Shown here: positions 1-14,638 of the stretch, one piece after another
How the letters are laid out: every line of letters begins with the position of its first letter
Numbering within the stretch: position 1 is the stretch's first letter
The notes under the pieces: model-generated
The model's database searches: none
What the model was told of the DNA's origin: nothing
What the model saw: the letters and a program-made list of their open reading frames with translations, nothing else
Source: Distichodus sexfasciatus
Lineage: Eukaryota; Chordata; Actinopteri; Characiformes; Distichodontidae
Reading direction: 5' to 3'
Assembly: GCA_032718565.1 (NCBI GenBank)
Contig: JAVGVS010000023.1
Location: 2,174,493-2,238,492, forward strand
DNA: 64,000 nt
Translations under genes and position numbers: made by a program

Positions 1-1499
1 GTGAGACCGGGGTTTTCCAGCAATGGGAGACGAGCATGAGCGCCAATGCTAATTAGCAGGAAGCTGATAATGTGCTAAAACGCGTAGCCAACAGCAGGGG
101 CAAGCTAGCAGTGAAAAGAGGCCAAGCTTTTTCTCACATTTCTAATGGTGCAAAAAGGCTCCATGATTCTGTACAACATCTCACTTGTGGTTGGAAATAG
201 GCTACTGTATGTCATTTAGAGCTAATGCTACTAACAATAAAATAATAATAAGATAGCAGCTCTTAATTTAAAAAAAAAATGCAGTCGCCAGTTAGCATTA
301 TGCACATCACCGTGTGGTGTTTGAGAAAGAACTGTCAGTGTGTTAAAAGCAGTTGCTTAATATTAGCTGCTTTTCTGCCGACGTTTCCTCATTTGTCTGT
401 GCTTGAAGTACTAATGCACCCACACGACGACGTGACTCAATGCAAATTAGGTGATGTTTTAGAGAGGGATAAACAAACAATGAAAGCACATTGAATAATC
501 CTTGCAAAAATAAAATAAAAATAATGCAGTGTTCACGTCAATTAAAAAAGCCAGACGCTCGGTGTGCAAGAGAGCGGTATTTATTACTGAATCCGACACA
601 GGATGTCACAGAGTGAGGGAAACACAACAGCAAAACTTTGGTGATACCAATGTTTATTTAGCAATTAGAGAGGTTTTTTGTTTGTTTGTTTTGTTTTTGT
701 ACATTGATATCAGAAATTCTTTTTTTTTTTTTTTTTTTTTTTAAAGAATACTTGTTTCAGATATATAAAACATTTTTAAAAACGTTCACTAACGTGTTAT
801 GTGATTATTTAAGAGCAATAAATGATAACATGTACTTTTAAAATACGTTTTGTACGGTCTGAATAAAAATCTAGTTTATACGACGGCGTATTTGTATATT
901 TAAAAAAAACAGCAAATAAATGACAAAAGTGGAGTTGCAGTGTTGCCAAGTTGTGGACAAGTTATGCAATGACAACACTCATAACGTGGTTAAACAATCG
1001 GTCTTTCACCCTTTAATAAATGTTATTCATATTTATCCGCCTTTATATATGCCAATATTGATTAATATACGGTTAGCTCATAATAACAATGATTTATAAA
1101 CTATATTATTTGTATACATTTTATCAGAAACATACACAGTGAGATCCAATCTACACATCTTTCTTTGCAGTGAACCTTTCATTAGCACTTCACTGATGGT
1201 CTGCTATCTGTCATAATGTAATTGTTACTTTTTTAAACAACACAACATGTCAGATTTCAACCAATGATAAGTATATGATAACAGGAAGGATTTAGGATCT
1301 AAAACTGCCCCAAAGAGTCTTTTTTCATTCACTTTTTAAATTCCATGTTCCCTATCATTATTCAATGATTGGGAGGTTGCCAAGAGTTTACAGTTACGAT
1401 TATTGCAAGGCATTTGCAAGCACTTAGTAGAAATCCAAAGAAAGAGAGATAGACAGAAGAGGTGAGGAAGAAAGAGGGAAAGGTCTGCTCCTCACTTAC
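1..1499. other. fam131b intron 3 (partial), no coding signal
   Basis: AT-rich sequence downstream, on the minus strand, of fam131b exon 3. It holds a T-run at about 720-742 and no reading frame I recognise. I looked on the minus strand for the next FAM131B exon and did not find it, so the intron runs off the window. Confidence 0.6.
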
Positions 1500-1535
1500 G
1501 TTGATTCCTTCCCAGGAAAACTCGGCACGTCCATG
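1500..1535 (-). CDS. fam131b: fam131b coding exon 3 (36 nt microexon)
   Basis: On the minus strand, TTGCCTGCCTTCCCCTCAG precedes the exon and GTAAGTGAG follows it. It encodes HGRAEFSWEGIN with no partial codons. The FSWEGIN core is the recognisable FAM131B block. Confidence 0.87.
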
Positions 1536-4500
1536 CTGAGGGGAAGGCAGGCAACAAGAGGAGAAGGAGGAGATAAAGTCAGACAGGCAGGAGCACAATA
1601 TACGGAGGGGGTGATAGATTTCAGAAATCCACAAAGGAGGAGATATTGAAGAGAAATTTCACCCTTTAAAAAACATTTTCATGTCCTTTTCAAATGCATG
1701 TCACTGATAAGCAGGAGAGCTTTGGTGTGATTTCTGAGTGAAAATGTTTGGGACAAAACCTGGGAAACTTGGCAAATACGCTGCATTTCAATGCTTATTT
1801 CCTAGCATATCAGTGACAATCAAAGCTGATATGAAAAGAATAAAATCTCCGGTGAATTTCAATCCAAATATCAAGAGACCAACAGAGTTGGCAGAGTTGA
1901 AAAAGGGGGAAAGGAAGAAGGAGAAAGATAGCAAGAGGGACAGATAGCAGAAGGACAGCATTAGAAGAACCAGCAACTGTTTAAACGGATTAACATAACA
2001 ATTATGAATGACCTTCCAGCTAATATTTGACAAGAATTTTTGTGGATTTGAAAGAAAAAGGTCAGAAATCTTGGAAGAAAGAACATAAATACTGAATCAA
2101 GCAGTAAGGTTGGTGTTGCTTTCATTTAAAGAGAAGCGGCAACACAAGCGAGCTGCTATTGATTGCTTATATGTTGTACCTAGAATAGCGTTGAGAAACA
2201 CTCTTGGCAGTAGAAACAGCAGGAGACTCTCAGTGTTTATTAAGACTGATCAATAGTAAAGGTCAAACAGAGGTCAGATTGGCAATGGCTGAGTGGTGGG
2301 GAGGCTGTCCACCCTGAACATGCATTTGACCTTGATGGCTTGGATCCTCAGGGTCCATCGATCAGAGCTCTGACACTTTTTCATCTTTAGTCCTCATTCC
2401 CCTGTCTCGTTGCATATAAATTCATTCACTTTGGACCTTAAAAATCCTCAAGGACGCCGCTACGGTTCCCCTAAAGCAGACTAATAATTACTGCGGTGTC
2501 GTAGCGTCGGAAAACGAACGAGTCGTAAATTTAAAGCACTGGGGTTGTTTTCCACCTACACTTCAGAGGGAGGATAATTAAAGGTTTAGCCACAAAAACG
2601 GGATGTAGGGTCACTTGGAGTTTAGACAAGCAGCAAGGATTCACAACTTTGGAGTTTTTGCGTTTGATTAGCTAGAAAGGCAAGTGAGAGACCTTCATAG
2701 ACCTCCATCATTTTTTGCAAAAGCAACAAAACACTTTGTAGAGTCTGAGCAGTATACAAGTTTTAAAATAACAATTTAGAAATTTGAGTATTTAAAAATA
2801 CAAATCAACAACAATATTTATAACATGGCTAAAGGGTCCATCTTTCATCTCTTTGTTTCTTTTTTATTGTCCTTTTACTGGTCATTATGACTCAGAATCT
2901 ATTTTATATTGCACTTTTTTGTCAACTCTGATCTTTGTACTCTCTCTCTGCCGTTCACACACACAAAACCACACACATCCACAAAATCAAGCTCCACTAA
3001 TCTAAGCTCCAGCATTCAACCTTGTGTGTTAGGACGCTGCCTCAGCAGCAGCCAATGATGACATCATTTACTGGCCCATCTCTGATGCTCATCGTCTCAG
3101 CTTTTCACAGCAGAAAAGGTATCTGGGTCCAAAATGGCTGATTCTGGGCCAATCTCATTTATGTGTGAGTGGCCCAAGAAGCCTGGAGCTGCTGCCCTTG
3201 TGAGGGGGAAAGAAGAGAGCTGGCAAAACAGGTAAGATGGATGGGGCAGTGTCTCGAAGGAGAGAAAGCCTGTTATACGGCTATACTGTACGGTAATGGA
3301 GGGCCTCTGGAGGCCGGCTCCTGTGGCCTTGGTGAGAAATTCAATACTGCCCTCCCCTGATGTTATATTGCATTATCTAGGAACTGGCCAGCATGGGTCT
3401 CCCACTTGTTTGTGGCTATAAATGTGATTCAGCACGCGACAGGTGTCCGTGATTTGATTGTGCTTATTTTAAGGCGTTTCAGAAGTCGTCATAATGGTAT
3501 AAAGTTAGCACATGGGGATGTCCTTGAACATGTTTGTTGCCATCATTAGAGTGGAAGGACTGGCAACTTGAAATGTCTGTTTCACCCCTAAAATCAAGGT
3601 CATGTTCACACTGTGACATTAACTTGCATCTTGATGATGCAAGATCAAGTTAGTGAGTGATCGATCTCACTTTCTATCTGTACATGCAAAAAAATATGTA
3701 TGTCATTTCTGTTTGTGGGTCGCTCTATAAATACTTGATAATATCAGGAGAGACTGGCCAATTCACACTACCGATGCTACTCAGCTACTCATCCAATCAC
3801 TTGTCAACTGGACTACAGCAGCTCTCTATTAGCTGGTCTTCCTTTGAAGAATATAAGACCTCTTTGATCTAGAATGTTGCAGCAAGTCTACTGTATTCCA
3901 ACATTCATGAACACTCCCACACTACAGCACAACCTTCACTGGCTCCCAGGGCAGTCCAAATCCTCAACCCTCCCCTACAAGACCAAAAATGGTTCCTTCT
4001 CAATTGTTGGTACTGATCAAACTGTGTGTCATATCCCGTCCTCTCAAATTATCAAGAACTTCTCCTCTTGACTCTGCACAGAAAGAATGGTAAGACCTGA
4101 ATCAAGACTCTTGAGTCCTGGGTTCTCTTAAAATAAACTTTCCCTCGCTATCAGAAGTACTGAGTCCCTTGTTGCTTTCAAATGTCATCTGAAGACCCAC
4201 CTCTTCACAAAGCACCTAGGGGACTCCTGGCAGTTGACTAGAAGTCAATTTACAAGGTTTACAAGGATGAACATGTTCCCTTGGTGGACTACACAGCTCT
4301 GGATAATAGTGTCAATCACATCATATAAATGTAGAAGTACATGTTTGCAAAAAACAAATGTTTTAATCATTGTATGACATTCTGGGGTGTATTTCTTTAA
4401 CCCTTTACAATCCAAGCCTTTAACAAGCAACAGCTCGGCAATAGGGCCAAGCTAACTTTATAAGGCTGCCTTATATGTAATGTGTTTTTCAAATCCCTCA

Positions 4501-7500
4501 TAACCAGACTTGATTCATCAAAATCTCATTTGATGGCACAGGCTATACAAATTTTGCAGCTTAGTAAGAATACTGAACAGTATAACAGGGATGATCAATG
4601 AAAAGTCGCTTTTCTTTTGAACTTTTCCCTTTTCCTTTTTTGTCAAATAAGGTCAAATAAGTTGTGATACAAAATGTCCAGCACATTTTCAATTGGCAAA
4701 TAGAAGAATTTTAGTATGCTAAACCACTGAAAACTGTATGAGCAAAATCTCTTACCTGCTCTCCATCTTTCCTTACGGGAACTGCGTCTGCTGCTAAAGA
4801 AAAAAAAAAGCAGGAGGAGGAGAGGTAAGAGGAATTAGAAGGACAAGCTTACATAACTTCTCTGACACAAGCTAAGTCGAACTGACAGCTTCTTGCTGCA
4901 GTTTTTGCTGACATTAACACAAAGAACTAAAATTAGATTAATTATCCCCGCCAAAAACTGTCAGAGCTCGGAGAGGAACGAGGTTTCTGTCGCTGCTCTA
5001 CAGAATCACACCAGGATAGTGATGATAAAAAGAATCAGCAATTACATACCATGCCATCATTATGATTAATCACAGTGGCAAGAAATATTTTGCTTTAAAA
5101 GCTGAGTTTTGTGAAAGCAAAAAATACTATCATGTACTACTATTAAATCCTAGTATTATGTCACTTATACATGGTTTTACTGTTATGTCATGTTTTGGTT
5201 TGACTCATCTAGCTTGAAAAATCTCAGTGCCATTATATTTTCATATGATGTCCTTTATTAATGCCGTCCTCGAAAAGGATGAGAGGAAGAAACAGAAATG
5301 GCAGAGAAAGAAAAGTGCACTAAAACAGGAAATACTTTATCTCTACATCCCCTTCATTCTGTCTCCCTTTTTCAATTTCTCTTTTTCTCTGACTAATCTG
5401 GACCTCTCAGAATGCTGTAATTGCTGCTGGGTGCATGTGTGCGTGTGTTAATTGCTGGGCTCTTTTTTCTGTAAGTACAGTGAAGCCTCTGAGTCTTGGG
5501 GCCATTTCCTCAATCAGTCTCTATCACCCTGGAGAGACAGCACTCCGAGCACTGGCGCTCCAGAGAAGAGAAATGAACATGAAACTGGAGAATAAACATG
5601 GGAGAGTTCGTTAAATGTTCGTTTTAAACAGTAATGGGGTTCTAAACTATTTAAACTAAAGTGAGCTCAAACAGATAACGGTTCTCTATGTAGCTAATAT
5701 AGCTTTAATTTTGCATCATTATAAAACAAGTGTCATAACACTTTATATGAGGAGATGGTAATTGGCTTATGCTTAAAAAATAATAAGGGAAACAAAAAAT
5801 CTCTGTACAACATTGTTAAGAGACATCTAAAGCAAAAACAAATCTTCATCGCTAGGTTCCAAATCAGTGCCAGTTCCACTCACTAATTCTAATTTGCACA
5901 AGGGAACCTATAGAAATAGCAATGCAATGCAGCTTGCACTGTGAAAACTGGAGCCACGTCGTCTCGTCTCTCTGTATATCTGTACAGTATATAGCAGAGA
6001 TGACAATAAAGTTTACTTTGACTTTTGACTTTCAGCTTATTTCCACTAGGGCAACTGGAAACTAAGGTGCTCTCTTAGCATGAAATGCTAGACATGAAAT
6101 GCTGACACTGATTTAGTGGAAAATAGCATTGGTTATCGAAAAGCATGCTAATTAGTGACCTAATGATGATGATTTGTATTGTTTGAGATGAGATTGTTGT
6201 TCACTAAAAAAGACTTATAAAAATTGTCATTGCTCTGTTGGTAATCAGTACTAATAACCGCTTTCTAATCATTCAAAGATTTAATATACCTAATTTCTAA
6301 AAAATATCAGTTTCCTCCTGAGGAAATCATGTTGTGTTATCATCAGTTGCTAGCAGAAATGGTCTGTATTTCATTGTCAATTAGCATTAGCGCATTGAAA
6401 GTAGCACGGATTAGTGAATCAACAACAATGAGTTTGACTTGTTCTAAATGTTGTCTAATGCATGTAATGTATTGTTGTAGGCAATGTGCTAAAGCATCTG
6501 CTCCACAATGACATAGTTAAGCCTAAATATTTCCTCTCACAGACACAGTCCATCAATCTTCATCTGTAGGTTGCTCATCAGCGTTAATTTCAACTCACAT
6601 TTGTTAAAGTCCATGAGGGCATCCATGGTAATCATAATGTGTTGAATTATCATCATGTGCTAGCAGAAATTAGCTTTGTTTAGCATGTGGAAATAAGTAC
6701 TAATTACTGTACTAAGATGGTTTGCAATTGTTTGAGAGGTTTTTAAAAAAGTCATATAGAACAAATGCAGATGCTTATCAGCGCTTATTCCAAATCAATA
6801 ATGATTGAAGATTAATGATTTTTCTATTTGCTCCATACATAAAAACGTAATGAAATGTAATTTTTTAAAATACACCATCTGTTATGTTAGCGTCAAGTGC
6901 TAGCAGAAAGTAGTCTTTTTGTTCGAAATGAGCATTAATGCAGTGCTATTGGACAAATAAGACAAAGGCCCAAGACGCTGCCTGTATGATCTTATTGTGG
7001 GTATACTTCATTGTCTGTTCTTCACATTCTCTGCAAGGGAAAAAAGAGAGGACCAGAAAAGTAAATATAACTACAATGAGACAAAAGAAGCCTCAAAAAA
7101 CGCATAAGGCCTTGAACTTATTCTCATTCTCACAAGACAAACGGGAAAAAAACAACTATTTGACTTAATTTTATTGTATGTATATTTAATTTTCTGTTCC
7201 TCACATTCGCTGCAAGAGAGAAAAAGAGAGAGAACCAAAAAGTAAATATAACAACAGTAAGATAAATTATACACGAGACGAGCGTCGAAAAACTAGAGAC
7301 ATCTCATGCCCAGTAAATACTGATCTTATTTTCGGTAAGTTTTTGTTCCTCACATTTGTAGTCGTATTTTTTATAGGTGTATTTCATGTTTTCTTTTCCT
7401 CACATGCTTGCAAGACAAACGGGAAAAGTAGATCCAGTTTTTAGCGTTTGCCCTGTGTATAATTGATCTTATATTTAATTTTCTGTTCCTCACATTCTCT

Positions 7501-10500
7501 GTAAGAGAAAATGAAAGAAAGGACCAGAAAAGTAAATATAACTACAGTACTATCAGATAAATTATACACGAAACGAGCCTCTAAAACCTAGAGGCAGCAT
7601 CTCGGGCCCCTAGAGCCGAGTCTCTGGCTGTCACGGCGGAAAGCAAGACGGAGGGAAGCCGTGTGCCTCGGCCAAGAACCGCACGGAGGAACAAATAGAG
7701 CGCAACGCAATCGGCTGTGACTCGCAGGCGGAGGAGCAGTCATCGTCCACCTTTGTGCTTCGGCCCTGAAGCAAAAATAAATAAAATAAATAAAGGAATG
7801 CCTCTCGCAGGAGGGACGCGTCGCACGGCGGCGAAGCTCCCGGTGACTCTGATTAAGGGCGAAGTCCAAGAGGCTGACTCACCTCCAGCGCAGAGCAGAA
7901 CGACGTACACGCAGGAAAAGGACGTGAGGAATGGGTCTTATAAGACTGAGAAAACAGAGTTGGTATGTGAAATCGAAAAAATATGGAGGGTGGTGATTAA
8001 TGAAAAAGTTTGAGTGTTGCAATAGCATTACACCAGACAAGGTGCTAAAGCAGGGGTTTTCAATTGGTTCTGTCCCAGGGACCACCATCCAGACCAAGCA
8101 GTTGTCTTCGACCCACTATGTGTCCGTGTGTGGGAGGTATATATTTTTCTATTATATTTTTAGATATTTACATTCATTATCCATAAGGATGCCCACATAA
8201 TCTGGAAATGTTCTGAAAAAGAAATCAAATGAAATATATATTTTAAGTGATTTCAATAGTAAAAATTGATTGCACAGACCACCGCCGCTGACCAACGGTT
8301 TAAAACCCTATGCCAAAGCATTCGGCCGACAATAATGTAGTTAAGCCTGAATATTTACATAATATTTAAACAGTCTATCAATCTTCATTTCTAGATCGCT
8401 AATCAGTAAATTTCCGCTCACTCTCCCAAAATTCCACTAGGGCATGCGTGTAAATCGCAGTGTGTCATGTGCTAGCAGGAATTAGCTTGACTTAGCAGGA
8501 GTTACCCCCAGTGTGCGGAAATTAGCACTAAATATTGTGTGTTATGTTGGTGCATGTTTTATATGAATGTGGAATGCTAAATGTGTTGTTTGAACATATT
8601 GTCATATGGAGCAAAAATAGTTCTTAGACCTTCACTTGAAATTGAATCATTGATTTATATTTTTGATGCTCTGGGTCAGTGTTCTTATGTCTGACAGCTA
8701 GTACAGTACAATAACGAGACCTTCATTCACAAGCAAATAAAGAACTGGACCTAGAACCCTCTCCGGTAATTCGATTGTACTTGAGGAGTAAAGTTCAGAG
8801 AGAAAAAGAAAGAATGCAAAAAAAATTATCCCCTTAGGCAAATAAGAGATCTGAGAACTCATCATGAAATGTCATCCAACTTATACCGTGGTTTACATTT
8901 GACAAAATTATAGCACACTAAGATCAGAGAGTAACTGAAACCACCAATTCCAATTGCTGCAAGTTATCACTACCAGTTTAGTGACCAAGCAGGTTTGCGT
9001 GCTGACCTTTAAAGCTGTCGCTGATCGACTTTGTCACCATGTGCAGCTATTACAAGGAACAAATTGCTCCCAGCAACTATTATTTATTTCTCTGTTATTG
9101 CAGTTTGCATTAATATTTAATGAGTAAGCACATTGCATCCCGTCTGTCACAGTCGGCATAAGGTACGGCGGGGAATGTAAAAACACCTATGTAGGTGTTG
9201 TTCATCATTCACATGCCAATATTTCATGTTTGCCTACATTCATAATAGGATATACACAATGTTATTTGCCCAAATTGGACTGTGTAGCAATACCAAAGCA
9301 TTGTAATTGCCCTGTGCAAGTACAAATGCCTAAATAACTGGCACAAATCAATCTGTGAAATTGTGAAATATATCATATGCAGAATATAAAAGTATTGTGA
9401 CTGTTTCCAGCCATTTGTCAGGCTAAACATTTTTACAAAATCTTGTGCTAAAAGCCCGGTCACTAGCACATTTTTAAATTAAATAGTGTTTCAACTAGGA
9501 TATATGCATGTATTCAGGTATTCGGACAACCTGACAAAACATTGTTTGACATTAGATTAAAATAGTTATTTTAAAATGTTATTGAAATAGTTCCAATGTC
9601 CTTTATCTGTCTCGTCTATCTGTTACAACCTTATAGTAACAGAGAGCTCTTTTACTCACTGTTTAATGTGATATCTAAATGTAACCATACTCCAAACATT
9701 ATAGTACAAGCATACTCTCAATCAAGAAGCTAAGCTAAAATAACAGACAGGTAATATTACACAATACACAATTTCTGCTTATTCTGGAGCAGGTCTTGAG
9801 GAAATGTGTTTGAACTGCTCGAAACTGAGTACAAAAGAACACAAGTCTGAATAAGGAGTGCGTCACTCTGGGTATGCAGATGATTCAAATGGTACCTGTA
9901 AAAAATTTTAGCCAATAAGGTTTTTTTAGGGGTTTATAGATCTAGATGATGTAATTCTAAAACCCTTATGGTTTGTAACAGCTTGACATCTTCCTATCTT
10001 GTCAATGACTTGCCTATTTTCCAATGATTTGGGGTGCAAAAAACAACAAAGACTCCACTGGCTATATTATATATGGCTATATTTTATATTTTCATTTGTG
10101 TTCAGCTTTTCAAGAAAAGTCATCCTGTGAATTTTACTGGTCTTAATTGTCATGCTGATCCCAACTATTTACCATTTTACAGCTACCTTCTGTTGTTTGA
10201 AAATGTAACACTATCATCAAAGCTCTACTAAATAGAATATGTTCACAATCTGCATGACATGTCTCCTCAAGCTGCTTGACTTGGGGGAATCCCTCCCATT
10301 TCACATTGGGATCCCTGTGGGAGATATTAACCACAAATTTGGACCTGCTGTGCTGTGGAGCTTTTTAACAAGTGCAAGCTGAGATCAAGCAGGTCACGTC
10401 ATATTCATATCTAACTTTAGTGATGAGAATATGTTTTTTATTTCCCTCCCCCCTTCTCAAGGGGCCATAGTGATTACATTCTTAATGTAATGCTACTAGA

Positions 10501-11198
10501 TGACAAAACTGAAGAGTTATTAGGCATTTGTGATATCTGGCATATTGTTTAAAGCTGGAAAAATAGAGATTCCAAACCAGAGGTCCCTGGAACCAAATCC
10601 CTTTGTGCCAGAAGACCTTGGTTAGACTGTATGTTTTGTTAGACACATACACACAATCTTTTCTATTTTTTGGTTGCTGTCTTGTAAACTCTTCTTATTT
10701 AGCACAAAGTCTCTAGATTTGCTAATTATGAGACTGGACCCAGTAATGCTTTGTGACAACGTCTGTAGTAAAAAGTGTATTACAAATAAAATTGAATTGA
10801 CTTTTTTTGTGTTTTTTTACTCATCTCTCATATTATTGTCAGAGAAAGGACTTCATGTGAAGATCAACCTTCCTTTTGTGGATTGTCTGCTTAAAAGTGT
10901 AACTGACATTTACATTTATTTAGGCATTAGATGAGCACTAAGAACTTTTAGTTATAATAGATGATGACTGAGTTGTTGCATGCTAATAGTAATTATAATG
11001 GTCTGCTCTGAGAGATGAATTTTTATTGAAGGTAGAAGCCATGAATTGCAGTTGTCATTAAGCAAACAGCTAAGTTAACAGTGAATATTGCAATTATAAT
11101 GGCTACACATTCAAATAATCTTGAATTATTTCATATTATATAAGATGCCGTCTCCAAGGTCAGCCAAGCTTGTCACATATCTCAACTTACACTCCCCT

Positions 11199-11253
<55 letters not shown>

Positions 11254-12564
11254 GCTCTGGTTTCTGGAAATGCCCACTTCTGACGATTTCTTTCTCCTAT
11301 CCTTTGTTCCTCTCCTCAGCATCCTGTCTTCCACTATCTGTTTCTACATCGCTCTCTTCTTTCCACCCACACTCCTCGCTCTTCTGACTCATTCTTAGCA
11401 GTCTCTCTCTCTCTCTATCTCGCTCTCTCCCTGCCCTATCTCACCTCTTCTCATTTTGGACGATCCACTCAATAAAAGTGTGGCCGTCAATCATGCTATT
11501 GACCAGTCACCTTGGGCCGTGTCAGTCACAATGAGCGCTGGATCACGCAATCTCAAGCTCTTTGCACACGCGCACACACCCGCACACACACACAGGAGGT
11601 GTGTTTGCATGACTAAGAGCTGCAGAGCGAATAAGAAGTATCAGTCCGTCTGTTCCTCAGCATGTCTAATGGAATCAATAGAAGAACATACTTGAGTAAC
11701 ACAATAACTTTGAAATGAACAACAAACACGTTGCAGTGACAGAGATCCAAACGTCATCAGTCTCAGCCTCAGCTATGGTTTTGCCAGCTAAGTACTCTTT
11801 CTCTACGCCGCACACCGCATTATTGAATATGGTCAATACATTATGCAGACAGCTAGGAGGGACACTGTTTACACCTTGTCACAACAGAACAGCATCAATC
11901 AATGCAGTGCTGCTCACTGCTGCTCATCTTGTGTTCACTCAGTGTTTGTAGTGTTATATCAGATTCAGATGATTTCTTAATGGGCTCAAGGAACATTTAA
12001 GACAGTTTCTGTCCGTTTGCTCCATAATACACTTTTAAAACTCACCCCTTCAGGCTGATATACTTAATGTGAGAGCACACAATCCCATTTTTAAAAATTT
12101 GCCTGTTGTTTCCACAGCTGTCAGTGGCACTACGTTTTTGGCCATTTGAAACATTAGTACTGTTTGTAATGACTTTTATTGTCTTGGTCTTAATCTTGGT
12201 ATGGTGACATTGATTGTTATGGAAGAGGTCCTGAAATAACACTTATCATCATTCAAAAATATATGATTTTTTGATTATCATGTTATCTTTGAGAGTCACT
12301 TTTTTAACTCTAACAAACCAAATTCACCAAATTCACCAAAATTAATGTGTTTCCGCATTAAATAAATTAAACCTGTTCAGATTTTTTCCTTATACAATCG
12401 GGGATGTGATCTATAGGCAGATTTTTATTCATATATTTATGGAAATAAAAGATAAAAAGCAGGCAGATACAAATACAAATGCAGCATATTAATAGCGAGT
12501 TAATAAATTTTATGTGACTGAATGTAGTCATGCTCAGATGACCATTTTGACAGGGAAAAGCATT

Positions 12565-12605
<41 letters not shown>

Positions 12606-14564
12606 GTGTCTAAAATAATTAGCCTGTTTGCTTGCCAGTGTCAGCATCTTTTTCAAGTGGCAAAGGGTCAAATGCTAAATTGCTGCCTTCATAAAAATAC
12701 TTAATACGAAGGAGTCCAAGTACCTCATTTTATGTAATGTGAAGCACATATTGTTGAGCAGTATTGGGTGGGCTACCTTAGATCTTTTTCATTAGTTTTC
12801 TATAAAGAGATTTGGTGCAGAAAGACTGAAGTATAAAAACTAAAGTCAAACCAAATAAGTGAAGACAGAACAGTTATCCACCACAGTTCCTAAAATCAGA
12901 GCCCTTAAAACTAAAAGACTATTAAATCTAAAGTCATCTATTCAAACTTAGTCATCTTCCTACTGCTGAGCAGATTTATGTACATTTAATACTGATTTAA
13001 TTCAGTCAAACACATATATTAGCTCTTGTACGAGTCCCCCGATCAGCAATGATGCAACCCTAGTGCAAGTGATCGGATCTGAGATCATTTTTCTTTTATT
13101 TTACATCACACTTCACCTTGCAGGTGCAATGTCGTTGTCATCCAGTGTCAGCAGTGGCTTAAAAAATTCACAGCGATGAGTCAGTGCAGAAAACACTATT
13201 GTGATTAAGTGCAAAATTGCTGTGTAGGTTTATGATACTTGATAGAATCTGTAAATTGTTTTAGCAAATGATGGATTTAACATGCAGTTAACACCAGACA
13301 TGTCATACCAAAAATAAGTTATTTTGAAGTTTCTAATATAAAAACAACTAATTATAATTCTAACGGGATGTCATAGTATAATATATAGCATAACTAATTT
13401 TATCTTTAGCAAGAATGTATGGGACTAATAAAAACAAAATATTATGAAAAAAGTTACTTTCTCTGTCCTTTGGACATCCATTTGAGGCTGTACTGCCTCT
13501 ACACACGTTGTAAGTTGATAAAATGGTAGTGTATTTACTATTAATTTACAAATGTCAGAAATTGTGTGCTTCCTCTACTTCCTACTTCTATATGTCACAG
13601 TAGGGGTTTGGACATCTTTCCACCCTCCTCTCTGAGAAGCCCGCCCACCAGGTAGAACTGCTAGTGCTTCCTGATCCACCATGTTTTCTTGCAAGCGCTA
13701 GCGTAGGAATCACAATGAAGAAGTCTACCGGCGGAGTGTTGTGTTGAACATGTATGGCTGTATGGATAGTCTGTTAGCAGCAGCTATGTCGATTATTTTC
13801 AGGTGAGGTAAACACTCGCCGTGCTGCCTACACCCCAGTTCCGAAGTGGAAAGTGGGCAGCAGCGGCTCATTTGGATTTAGGAATACTAACAAGAAGCAG
13901 TCTGTTTGAGGAACTAGAATAGAGGGAGTAAAAGCGATGAAATGCTAATCCCAAGAGGTATTGTCAGCAAACTACTTCAGAGACATGTTGTGTAGTGGCG
14001 CTCATAGGGCTCTCAACGCATTTCAACGTGTTGAAAAATGTATAATATGGGACCTTTAAGACTAGTGTAACTGCCAAAATAATCAAATTGAGCTACATAT
14101 TAGTTTTTTTTTTATTGTTACAACAACTACATAAGCTATAAATATAAAGATGAGCTGCAATGTGAATTATGCACTATATATTATTAAGAATGAATCATAA
14201 AACATCAGCCAGAGACTTAAATCAGTAAGTCATTTGTGCTTGATAATTCAATGATGTACTAGACTTTACTAAACTAGATGTTATAATTTAAATAGAATGT
14301 AATCATATATTTAAACATGTTATGAAGTTCAGGAAAGGCAAAACAATGGCTTTAATACACACCGACACATTTTTACGGTGTATGAAAATGCATGGTCAGT
14401 GGAAATTTCATAATAGATAAACATAAAGATGTTTCTTTCTTTCATATGATGCTTTATAGACCATATTGTGACTTCTGAATAAAACTTAACTTAGAGTCTT
14501 TAGCCAAAATTTAATATTTTATAATTTTGTAATGAACAGAATAGATAGTTTGAAAATTAAATAT

Positions 14565-14638
<74 letters not shown>

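Larger units (their letters stand above)
6020..8580. repeat. Dispersed local repeat block (GTGCTAGCAGAAATTAGC family)
   Basis: Related segments recur. The core GTGCTAGCAGAAATTAGC or a close variant is found near 6346, 6657, 6897 and 8469. The segment at 6480-6680 (GTGCTAAAGCATCTG, TAGTTAAGCCTAAATATTT, ATCAATCTTCATC, GGGCAT) is matched by 8310-8490. This is an old local duplication or a degenerate family, not coding. Confidence 0.6.

Noticed and set aside
7717..8013. 98-codon plus-strand open frame across the CpG-rich patch
   Set aside because: Non-ATG start and no family features; the length is explained by few stop codons in GC-rich DNA.
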